A DNA stretch of 34,166 nt from Pseudomonadota bacterium. GTDB taxonomy: Bacteria; Pseudomonadota; Gammaproteobacteria; Thiotrichales; Thiotrichaceae. Below, one piece after another: positions 17,996 to 25,834 of this stretch (the first letter of the stretch is position 1; each line of letters begins with the position of its first letter). Location of the stretch: the NCBI GenBank assembly GCA_002747455.1, contig PDPG01000028.1, positions 1 to 34,166 of the forward strand, in the 5' to 3' direction. The notes under the pieces were generated by a model. It did no database searches. It was given only the letters and a program-made list of their open reading frames with translations, and was not told where the DNA came from. Both the position numbers and the translations under genes were made by a program.

Positions 17996-20794
17996 CTAAT
18001 TCACCACCACAGTAACCTTTGCCGAGTTCGTCCGTCCTTGATTGTCACTCATGGCGTACCAAAACTCATCTGTTCCTGAAAAGCCAGATCTTGGCGTATA
18101 GCGCAATTGTCCGTCCACAATTTCCACCGTACCACCTTGTTCAGAACCACTGTCCACGTCAATCACTTGTAAATTGGTTCCGGTGTCATTTTCCAGTGGG
18201 TTAAACAGAATCGCTGTCCCAACAGAGGTCGTAATATTGTCCGCGTATGCTACTGGATAAGCCGATTCAGCTTCTACAGTAATCGTAACCCGCGCACTGT
18301 TAAGACGCCCTTGATTGTCCTTCATGTTATACCACAACTTATCTTCGCCGGTGAAACCAGACTTGGGCCGATAGACAATACGATTATTCTCGATGGATAC
18401 TCTTCCACCTTTCAATGAGTAAGGATCGGTACTGTCAATCACCAATCCAGAGCCTGTATCATTGGCCAACACGTCAATGACCAAAGTGCTCCCTGGTGTA
18501 GTGCTCACATAGTCACGGTTCGCAACCGGATAAGCCGTATTATCATCGCCAGACACGGTAATCGTTACTTCCGAGAAATTACGACGTCCCTGAGAGTCTG
18601 CGATGTCATACCACAAACGATCTGTTCCGGTAAATCCAGGCTTTGGTGAGTAGTTGATTTTGTTATTCGAAATGAATACCGAACCACCCTTTTCTGACCA
18701 CTCGTCTGTCTCCGCAATATACAGCCCATCCCCTGTATCATTGGCCAGTACGTCAATGACTACGGAGTTGCCTGCCGTGGTATCCACATAATCAAGATTT
18801 GCCACTGGATAATCACTACTAGCATCATTCGATACGGTAATAGTTACCACAGAGAAGGTGCGACGCCCCTGAGAGTCGGCCAAGTCATACCACAGACGAT
18901 CAGTCCCGGTGAATCCAGGCTTTGGTGAGTAGTTGATTTTGTTATCCGAAATGGATACTGAGCCGCCTTTCTCTGACCAAGGATCAGAAAACGCAATATA
19001 AAGCCCGGAACCGCCGTCGTTGGCCAATACATCAATAACAACGGATCCACCACTATTTACCGAAGCAGTATCCGGTACGCCCACCGGAAAAGCATCGGCA
19101 CTGTCTGGCGTGGCATCAAAAGCAACAATACCAAATGCCTCACTCCCATCATCCATAATGATTGGATCGTAAGCAACCTGCCAGTATTGCGTTGGAGCAT
19201 CAGCATCACGCGCGATAACACGGTAATAATACCTTCCAGCCTCATAAGGCCACGGAATGGTGATTCTTCTTCCCTGAATACCTGTTTCCCTAACCACCAA
19301 GTCATCTTCATCAAACTGCTTCGATGTTGAGACTTCCAGGTCGTAACGAATAGTTTGCCCAAGGATTGACTCAGACTCTGACCATTTGAAGGTATAACCA
19401 CCTGCCTCATTTTTCTCTGGTTCTTCCAGATTAAATGGCATCGGATCACCTATTGTCTCCAAAAACTGCTCATAGTTTTCTTCGACTCTATCCGCCAAGC
19501 TGGAGAATATACGGTTATAAGCTGCAATTTTTTCTGGATCGGTATCACCCAAGTAGAGTCTCCTGATATCGGGTTGTGAACTGATCAGCGGGAATACGAT
19601 GTCGTAATAACTATCCGCTTTTTCCTGCAACTTGGCGCGGGTCAGGTATTTATTCTTAACTTCCCTCACTGCTTCTTTTAGCAGGTCAAGATTACCCGGC
19701 TGCCTGAGGAATTGCTGGTGAATTTCCTGCCCCCACCAATTCGCATGGGACTGAATCCAACGCGCCAAGTCAGTCCGTTGGCTCTCGTTGGTATCAAACA
19801 AGGCACCCAATGACAGATCATAATCCCACGGGACAAAGTAGAATTTTTCTGTGCCTTTGGGATTATACAAATAGTAGTTATGAAAGTTGGTGTCGTAGTT
19901 ATCAAGTAAGATATTGACTGCAAACCACGTCAAATAATTGTCTTTATTGTAATACTTATCAAATACTTGTGACTCAAAATCCAGATCAGGATTATTCAAA
20001 TCTTCCAGCATCGCCACAAATGCACGATGATCATCACCGCGCTTAATTTCCATCAATTCTTCAAACGCATCTTCATCAATCGGCTCGCCGTTTTCATCTA
20101 GCGCGAAGGCCGAATCCATCTTGAAGTAAAAATTCTCCGACTTGTAGACACCGGAATCATCATCCCAACCCCGTCGCCTTAAATACTCCTTACCAAAATG
20201 CTCCACCTGCGTATATAAGCCGTAATTCTCAGTAACGCCTTGATCTTCAATCCTCAGCTTCACAAACTGTGTGCGCATACTCGGCAGATTTGGAATATCG
20301 ACAAATAAGTCGTAACTGAGCTTGTTGCGGATACGGCTAAAGTCCCAGAAGCTTTTGAGCAACTGAATACGACGCTCGCCACGCCATAAATCAATGCGTT
20401 TATCCAACTTCACACGGAATGACTTTTGTGGTGCGCCACGACTGGTTGAACCACGCTGTCGCAGTTCAGCATTGGATGACAGGCCATCATCAGGGTAATC
20501 ATCCGCCGTCATGTGTACTCGGATTTCCGGTTTGAAGTCATCGCTACTGTCAATGTCGTTTAGTACATCATTTAACGTACAGCCACTGTAGTCACCTGTA
20601 ACACACGCGCCCTCACTGATCACTGTCTTTAGTTTCATATTAAGCAGTGTGGGTGCGTCGGTATCGTAAGTCCCGGTGGGTTCTCTCAGATCTTCGGTGA
20701 CAGTCGATGATAAAACATCCGCACTAACGTGAGAGACCGGCCAAAGACAGGCGCCGATCAGAATCATGCGAAATGCAGCGTGATTTTTGAGCAT
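17996..20794 (-). CDS. secreted CotH-kinase-like protein with four Ig-like repeats
   Basis: A Sec signal peptide (residues 1-25, ending SHVSA) opens a 932-residue exported protein. Residues about 52-440 match the CotH family, atypical kinases first known from Bacillus spore coats: ELRQRGSTSRG, QKSFRVKL, a run at 289-310 with NYDTNFHNYYLY, and PWDYDLSLG (322-330) with the probable metal-binding aspartates. A fibronectin-III-like segment follows (about 455-545). Four Ig-like repeats start at residues 570, 663, 756 and 847, each with a VIDVLANDTG-like and a GFTGTDRLWY-like block. The layout suggests a surface or extracellular protein with a kinase-like head on a repeat stalk. AGGAT lies 7 nt before the ATG. 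The phosphorylation target is unknown, and no C-terminal sorting signal is evident. Confidence 0.85.
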   Translation of the reverse strand: MLKNHAAFRMILIGACLWPVSHVSADVLSSTVTEDLREPTGTYDTDAPTLLNMKLKTVISEGACVTGDYSGCTLNDVLNDIDSSDDFKPEIRVHMTADDYPDDGLSSNAELRQRGSTSRGAPQKSFRVKLDKRIDLWRGERRIQLLKSFWDFSRIRNKLSYDLFVDIPNLPSMRTQFVKLRIEDQGVTENYGLYTQVEHFGKEYLRRRGWDDDSGVYKSENFYFKMDSAFALDENGEPIDEDAFEELMEIKRGDDHRAFVAMLEDLNNPDLDFESQVFDKYYNKDNYLTWFAVNILLDNYDTNFHNYYLYNPKGTEKFYFVPWDYDLSLGALFDTNESQRTDLARWIQSHANWWGQEIHQQFLRQPGNLDLLKEAVREVKNKYLTRAKLQEKADSYYDIVFPLISSQPDIRRLYLGDTDPEKIAAYNRIFSSLADRVEENYEQFLETIGDPMPFNLEEPEKNEAGGYTFKWSESESILGQTIRYDLEVSTSKQFDEDDLVVRETGIQGRRITIPWPYEAGRYYYRVIARDADAPTQYWQVAYDPIIMDDGSEAFGIVAFDATPDSADAFPVGVPDTASVNSGGSVVIDVLANDGGSGLYIAFSDPWSEKGGSVSISDNKINYSPKPGFTGTDRLWYDLADSQGRRTFSVVTITVSNDASSDYPVANLDYVDTTAGNSVVIDVLANDTGDGLYIAETDEWSEKGGSVFISNNKINYSPKPGFTGTDRLWYDIADSQGRRNFSEVTITVSGDDNTAYPVANRDYVSTTPGSTLVIDVLANDTGSGLVIDSTDPYSLKGGRVSIENNRIVYRPKSGFTGEDKLWYNMKDNQGRLNSARVTITVEAESAYPVAYADNITTSVGTAILFNPLENDTGTNLQVIDVDSGSEQGGTVEIVDGQLRYTPRSGFSGTDEFWYAMSDNQGRTNSAKVTVVVN
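17999..19087 (-). repeat. four tandem Ig-like repeat units in the cotH-like gene
   Basis: Units cover about 18830-19087, 18551-18808, 18272-18529 and 17999-18256, with periods of 93, 93 and 91 codons. The first two are the closest: 34 bases at 18633-18666 are identical to 18912-18945. This indicates recent duplication or gene conversion. Confidence 0.8.
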
Positions 20795-21110
20795 AGTTTA
20801 ATCCTTATTGTTTAATTGACTGGGGGTATCTGCCAGAATTAAACAAAACTCATCGCGCTACTATGGTAGAGGTGACTAGCGGTTGTATTTTATGGAACAC
20901 TGAGATTAAGACGGATAGTTTTATATCATAAAGTCTGTATTTTTCTCATTAATAAGACAATATCATTTCAGTGGGTAGCTGCTGAAATTTGACTCCCTTA
21001 TCATCAAAAACTTACCATGCTACACCGCTGACACCGTTTTGGCTCAAAAACAACGGATTCAAAACAGGCAGTTACTCAGCTTATTTCACTCACTCTAACG
21101 GGAATGACTT
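20795..21110. other. divergent intergenic region between the cotH-like gene and ynjB
   Basis: About 315 AT-rich bases without a credible gene. The best plus-strand promoter candidate is TTGACT (20989-20994), 18 nt, then TACCAT (21013-21018), which is weak. For the minus strand TATGAT/TATAAA-like sequences lie near 20920-20935 but lack a matching -35. I saw no riboswitch. Confidence 0.3.
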
Positions 21111-22301
21111 ATGAAGAAACACTTACTCACGGCCACAATTCTGGCGCTTGCAGGGACAATATTGACGCTACCAGCTGTTGCCGATGATAAATGGGATGCC
21201 ATTAGCAAAAATGCCAAAGGCCAGACCGTGTATTTCAATGCGTGGGGAGGCAGTGAAAATATCAACGACTACATCGAGTGGGCGGGGGCAGAGGTAAAAA
21301 AACGATATGGAGTTACTGTTGAGCTGGTGAAAATTACTGATGCGGCTGAAGTGGTGAAACGCATTAAAACTGAAAAAGCGGCAGGCCGTGACACAGGTGG
21401 CTCGGTTGATTTGATGTGGGTGAATGGTGAGAACTTTCGTGCGCTGAAAACCAACGGCCTACTGTTTGGGCCTTGGGCGGAGTCACTCCCAAACTGGCAA
21501 TATGTCGATACCCAAAAGCCGGTACAACAAGATTTTTCAGAAAGTACCGATGGCTTGGAATCCCCGTGGGGAACGGCGCAGCTCACGTTTATTGCGGATA
21601 AAAATGCCGTGCCACAACCGCCCCGCTCGGCGACTGAATTACTGGACTTTGCCAGCAAACATCCGGGGCGTGTGAGTTATCCCAAGCCACCAAACTTTCA
21701 CGGTACCACCTTCCTCAAGCAACTGTTGAGTGAATTAATCAGCGACCCCGCGCAGTTAGCCAAACCCGTTGACCCCAAAACCTTTGCCACGGCCAGCCAG
21801 CCATTGTGGGATTATTTGGATAAACTGCACCTGGTTGCATGGCGTAAGGGAAAAGCGTTCCCTGCAACTAACGCTGAAATGCACCAAAAACTTGCCGATG
21901 GGGAGTTGCAATTATCGCTCACCTTTAACCCAAATGAAGGCGCAAACCTGGTTGCCAAGGCGCAGTTACCACCTAGCACTTATAGTTTTGGTTTCACCAA
22001 AGGCACTATCGGCAATGTTCACTTTGTAGCAATCCCGTTTAATGCCAAAGCCAAAGAAGGCGCACAGGTGTTTGCGAACTTTCTGTTATCGCCAGAAGCA
22101 CAAGTACGCAAGGCAGACATTAACGTGTGGGGCGATCCCTCGGTGTTGGATGCGGCAAAGCTCACCGCCGAGCAAAGAGCAGTCTTTAAGCAACGTGCCC
22201 CCGGTGGCTTAACCGAAGTCGTGCCAACATTAGCGGAACCCCATGCAACATGGGTTGAAGCACTGGAAACGGAATGGCTGAAACGTTACGGCAGTCAGTA
22301 A
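21111..22301 (+). CDS. ynjB: ABC transporter substrate-binding protein, YnjB family
   Basis: Periplasmic solute-binding protein of the YnjBCD importer. A Sec signal peptide ends at about residue 24 (LPAVA, then DDKWD). The mature protein has the extended family-1 binding fold, with VYFNAWGGSENINDYIEWA near the start and VDLMWVNGENFRALK (about 99-113) as the clearest family block. At 396 residues it matches the E. coli protein in length. The E. coli transporter has no firmly established substrate; relatives of this group bind thiamine, iron or polyamines, so no substrate is claimed. It is first of a tight four-gene operon and overlaps ynjC by 28 nt. A weak promoter candidate lies about 100 nt upstream. 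Confidence 0.88.
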   Translation: MKKHLLTATILALAGTILTLPAVADDKWDAISKNAKGQTVYFNAWGGSENINDYIEWAGAEVKKRYGVTVELVKITDAAEVVKRIKTEKAAGRDTGGSVDLMWVNGENFRALKTNGLLFGPWAESLPNWQYVDTQKPVQQDFSESTDGLESPWGTAQLTFIADKNAVPQPPRSATELLDFASKHPGRVSYPKPPNFHGTTFLKQLLSELISDPAQLAKPVDPKTFATASQPLWDYLDKLHLVAWRKGKAFPATNAEMHQKLADGELQLSLTFNPNEGANLVAKAQLPPSTYSFGFTKGTIGNVHFVAIPFNAKAKEGAQVFANFLLSPEAQVRKADINVWGDPSVLDAAKLTAEQRAVFKQRAPGGLTEVVPTLAEPHATWVEALETEWLKRYGSQ

Positions 22302-23950
22302 ATCACGTCACTCCCCCTGCTAAATTTAAAGCGAAAGCCAGTGGCAAAATCTCACTGGCTCGTTTGTTGGCAAGTGCGGGGGTATGCTTGATTTTATTGC
22401 CGATTGTACCCGGACTGCTGCAAGTGCTGTGGCCAGCGTTCAGCATGGACGTTTGGCAGGCTTTAATCAGCGATAACCAGTTTTTCGGTGCGCTGACCAG
22501 TACACTAATGACAGCCGTTGGCTCGACATTATTATCACTCAGCACCACCTGTGCCATTGCGATTTGGCTGTATCCTAATCGGGGGTGGGCAACGACACAA
22601 AGGCAGTTGCCACTGTTTTTAGCTTTTCCACACGTTGCATTCGCCATTGGCATTGCCTTTTTGGTGGCTCCCTCAGGATGGTTTGTGCGTGGTTTAGCCA
22701 ACGTATTGGCATGGAGCAGCCCGCCACAATGGGTAAGTATCCGCGACCCCTACGCCATTAGTCTGACGTTGACCTTGGCCATCAAGGAAACATGGTTTTT
22801 GCTGTGGGTCATGGCAACCTTGTTAGGCGAACAAGCCATTTCCCGACAAATTACACTGGCGAATAGTTTAGGCTATTCACGCCGCCAGGCATGGCTAACA
22901 GCATTATTGCCACAACTATTACCCCGCATGGCCTGGCCTTTGGTGGCGGTGTTAGCTTATAGCCTATCGGTGGTGGATATGGCGGTAATCCTTGGCCCAT
23001 CTACCCCGCCAACGTTAGCCGTGATTAGCTGGCAATGGCTGACCGACCCAAACGCACTCACACAGGCTAAAGGCAGTGCCTCAGCCTTATGCCTGATTCT
23101 ATTGCTGGCTGTACTGATTTTATTGGGGCGCGGCATTTGGGCACTTATCAAGCGTTTGTATCGCAATCCCCGTGGCATTCGCACCAACGGAAAAACGGCT
23201 CGGGGCAATGCCTTGGCGGGTATCCCCATCTTTATACCCGGTTGGCTGGCATTGGCCATGCTTGGTTTATGGTCAGTTGCGGGTGGGTGGTTCTTTCCAA
23301 ACCTTTGGCCAAACACCCTAACCTTAACAAGCTGGTACAGCGCCGATTTTGGCCCGATGCTGACGACTTTATGGATTGCTATGGTCACGGTCATGCTTGC
23401 CCTGCCACTCACGCTGCTATGGCTGGAATGGGGTTCAGCTAAACATCATGGCTGGCTGTATGCGCCGTTGATTCTTCCCTCATTGCCCATTGCCGCCGCG
23501 CAATATCAAGTATTACTGCACCTGAATCTGGACAGTACCGCCATTGGTGTTATCTGGAGTCATCTGGCATGGACGTTTCCATATATGTTATTGGTGTTGG
23601 TTGGCCCGTATAAGCAATTTGATCCGCGTTATATGCTGACAGCACAGGCACTTGGGCGTAGTCATTTACAAGCTTGCCTGAGTGTAAAGTGGCCCATGTT
23701 GATCCGCCCTATTCTGGCAGCCATGTCCGTGGGCTTTGCTGTGAGTGTCGCGCAATATATTCCTACCTTATTTTCAGGGGGAGGACGCTTTGCCACGGTC
23801 ACTACCGAAGCTGTTGCACTCAGCGCAGGCGGCAACCGGCGTGTGCTGGCCGTACAAAGTCTGTTGCAGACGGCCTTGCCATTGTGTGCCTTCATGCTGG
23901 CCATCGTATTAACCGCATGGTACAGCCGTAACCGTCAGGGGCTTAAATAA
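22274..23950 (+). CDS. ynjC: ABC transporter permease, YnjC family (fused double permease)
   Basis: Inner-membrane permease of the YnjBCD importer. Its 558 residues contain two tandem BPD_transp_1-type domains, so one polypeptide supplies both halves of the channel. Hydrophobic segments are spread along the whole length. The EAA-like coupling motifs are about 191-210 (LANSLGYSRRQAWLTALLPQ) and about 460-485 (AQALGRSHLQACLSVKWP). The ATG at 22274 lies inside the end of ynjB, preceded by GGAAACGGA, implying translational coupling. A start a few codons later cannot be excluded. It ends one base before the ynjD start. Confidence 0.87.
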   Translation: MAETLRQSVNHVTPPAKFKAKASGKISLARLLASAGVCLILLPIVPGLLQVLWPAFSMDVWQALISDNQFFGALTSTLMTAVGSTLLSLSTTCAIAIWLYPNRGWATTQRQLPLFLAFPHVAFAIGIAFLVAPSGWFVRGLANVLAWSSPPQWVSIRDPYAISLTLTLAIKETWFLLWVMATLLGEQAISRQITLANSLGYSRRQAWLTALLPQLLPRMAWPLVAVLAYSLSVVDMAVILGPSTPPTLAVISWQWLTDPNALTQAKGSASALCLILLLAVLILLGRGIWALIKRLYRNPRGIRTNGKTARGNALAGIPIFIPGWLALAMLGLWSVAGGWFFPNLWPNTLTLTSWYSADFGPMLTTLWIAMVTVMLALPLTLLWLEWGSAKHHGWLYAPLILPSLPIAAAQYQVLLHLNLDSTAIGVIWSHLAWTFPYMLLVLVGPYKQFDPRYMLTAQALGRSHLQACLSVKWPMLIRPILAAMSVGFAVSVAQYIPTLFSGGGRFATVTTEAVALSAGGNRRVLAVQSLLQTALPLCAFMLAIVLTAWYSRNRQGLK

Positions 23951-23951
23951 C

Positions 23952-24608
23952 GTGAAAACATTAGTCGTTAAAAATCTGCACATTATCTATAAAACAGGTT
24001 CACCCTTAGTCGGTCCGCTGAATTTCATGATCAAACCGGGAGAAGTCATGACGCTCATGGGTGTGTCCGGCGTGGGAAAATCCACAGTGCTCAACTGGCT
24101 CATCGGGGTACCCCAAGCCATGTTTAAAATCACCGGTGAGGCATGGCTGGGTGAACAACGCATTGATCATCTGGCCACTGAAAAGCGTCGTGTAGGCATC
24201 TTGTTTCAGGATGATCTGTTATTCCCGCACTTCAGTGTAGGTGACAATCTGGCCTATGCTCTGCCCGCGACAACCAAGGGAAAAGCGGCGCGACGTCAGG
24301 CGATTGAGTCAGTATTAAGTGATGCGGAACTGAATGGCTTTTACAACCGCGATCCGGCGACTCTATCCGGCGGGCAGCGGGCGCGGGTTAGCTTGCTACG
24401 TGCCTTAATTGCAGAACCGGATGCACTATTAATGGATGAACCCTTCTCCAAGCTGGATACCGCACTGCGCCAGCAGTTCCGCCAATTTGTGTATGATCGG
24501 ATCAAAGCTCGACAGATTCCCAGTCTGTTGGTGACACATGACGCTGGAGACATTCCACCCCAAGGCCGTGTGCTGGAACTTTATCGCGCGGGAGCTGATC
24601 ATGTTTGA
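23952..24608 (+). CDS. ynjD: ABC transporter ATP-binding protein, YnjD family
   Basis: Cytoplasmic ATPase that powers YnjBC. Walker A is GVSGVGKST (residues 37-45), the Q-loop lies in GILFQDDLLFPH (about 82-93), and the ABC signature is LSGGQ (138-142). Walker B is LLMDEP (159-164) and the switch His is H196 in LLVTHD. At 218 residues it lacks an extra regulatory domain. The start is GTG, one base after the ynjC stop, with AGGGG about 10 nt upstream. It overlaps ynjF by 8 nt. Confidence 0.92.
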   Translation: MKTLVVKNLHIIYKTGSPLVGPLNFMIKPGEVMTLMGVSGVGKSTVLNWLIGVPQAMFKITGEAWLGEQRIDHLATEKRRVGILFQDDLLFPHFSVGDNLAYALPATTKGKAARRQAIESVLSDAELNGFYNRDPATLSGGQRARVSLLRALIAEPDALLMDEPFSKLDTALRQQFRQFVYDRIKARQIPSLLVTHDAGDIPPQGRVLELYRAGADHV

Positions 24609-25206
24609 CCGCATTATTCTGGAAAAAAGCCGCAACTTTCAGCTCTCACTGGCTACCCGACTGAAACAGCAAGGGATTCGCCCCAACCAAGTGACCGTGG
24701 CAGGCTTCGTAATCGGCTTGCTGGCTCTACCGTCACTGTTGCTGGAACTTCCCCTATTGGCATTGTTATTTATTTTACTCAATCGTCTGCTGGATGGACT
24801 GGATGGCACACTGGCACGTCTTGGCACAGCAACAGACAGTGGTGGTTTTTTGGATATTGTACTGGATTTCCTCTTTTACTCATCCATCCCACTGGGCTTT
24901 GCGCTGGCTCATCCAGAACAAAATGCACTGGCAGCGGCAGTATTGATTTATGCATTTATTGGAACCGGCACCAGCTTTCTGGCATTTGCCGTCATTGCTG
25001 CCAAGCGACAAATGGACAGCAGCGCATATCCCAATAAAAGTTTTTATTATCTGGGAGGACTCACAGAAGCGACGGAAACGATTACAGTGTTTGCTTTCAT
25101 GTGTATCTGGCCACAGTGGTTTAGTGTATTTGCTTACGGCTTTGCAACGCTCTGTGCAGTCACAACACTGCTGCGGATTCGGGCGGGGATGGTGCTATTT
25201 AGGTGA
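24601..25206 (+). CDS. ynjF: CDP-alcohol phosphatidyltransferase family protein, YnjF-like
   Basis: Membrane enzyme family that transfers a phosphatidyl or similar group from a CDP-linked donor to an alcohol. The signature is RLLDGLDGTLAR followed by GGFLDIVLDF, with all four aspartates present. The spacing after AR is seven residues before the Gly, one fewer than in PgsA. Several membrane helices follow, and KSFYYLGGLTEATET is a block shared with E. coli YnjF. The product is unknown for the family. The frame opens earlier, at 24538, but family similarity and GGAG at proper spacing support the ATG at 24601 (201 residues). It overlaps the end of ynjD, so it belongs to the transporter operon. 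The rhodanese gene ynjE, which separates them in E. coli, is missing. Confidence 0.88.
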   Translation: MFDRIILEKSRNFQLSLATRLKQQGIRPNQVTVAGFVIGLLALPSLLLELPLLALLFILLNRLLDGLDGTLARLGTATDSGGFLDIVLDFLFYSSIPLGFALAHPEQNALAAAVLIYAFIGTGTSFLAFAVIAAKRQMDSSAYPNKSFYYLGGLTEATETITVFAFMCIWPQWFSVFAYGFATLCAVTTLLRIRAGMVLFR

Positions 25207-25279
25207 TTACATGACCTATAACGAACTAAGCGCCTTGTTGCTAATTCCTTGTTTTATAAAGCGTCCTTACACGCCAAGC

Positions 25280-25819
25280 CTAAGCCGATACATTTTTGAC
25301 ATGCGCCCGCAGCTTTTTAATTGCCCAATCATAGTGGCTGGATAATGATGATATACAGTAGCTACCGACTGTCGTGGTACCTGTCCAGTCAAAGTACTTC
25401 TTGGTAAAAAGCTGCTCGTCTGAAAGTGTTGCAATCAGAGCTAATGCGGCATCGTGGCTGGATTTCACCATTTCCTTAGCCTCAGCAAGCGAAGTATTCT
25501 GGTGCTTCTCCCAGAATGCCACGTTCATGTCGCCATACGTCTTCCAATTAAATGGCTCAGGAAGAAAAGCGGCTTTCTCACCAGAGGTATTGGCCTTTAT
25601 CCAGCGAATAAGTAACTGATGCCATTCATAAAGATGTACTAACACATCCCGCAGGTTCTTATCCCGCGCCCAATGCGCTTCTGTTTTCTTGGGATCGGCA
25701 GAAAAATCAAACGCTGTGTTTAATGCCACATCAGGCATTGAATCAATCAACTTCCATAGCTTCGCAAAATTAGCTGTGGAGGCATTGATAAGTTCTTCCT
25801 TAGTTTTTGGTCTAGGCAT
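25280..25819 (-). CDS. ClbS/DfsB family four-helix bundle protein
   Basis: The start MPRPKTKEELINAS and the body KLWKLIDSMP, HWARDKNLRDVLVHLYEWHQLLIRW and SHYDWAIKKL fit the ClbS/DfsB (DUF1706) family of DinB-like four-helix bundles. ClbS of colibactin-producing E. coli protects its host by hydrolysing the toxin's cyclopropane; most other members have no known substrate. The 179-residue length is typical. A GTG four codons earlier (25831) is in frame, but GGTGGAG directly before the ATG at 25819 decides the start. It begins 15 nt after the CobT-like gene and is probably the last gene of that operon. Convergent ynjF lies beyond, with no obvious terminator between. Confidence 0.85.
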   Translation of the reverse strand: MPRPKTKEELINASTANFAKLWKLIDSMPDVALNTAFDFSADPKKTEAHWARDKNLRDVLVHLYEWHQLLIRWIKANTSGEKAAFLPEPFNWKTYGDMNVAFWEKHQNTSLAEAKEMVKSSHDAALALIATLSDEQLFTKKYFDWTGTTTVGSYCISSLSSHYDWAIKKLRAHVKNVSA

Positions 25820-25834
25820 TGTGTACTCCACCTG

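Noticed and set aside
20880..21000. CTGAGA motif upstream of ynjB, as a TPP riboswitch
   Set aside because: Only the hexamer is present. The other conserved TPP helices are missing.
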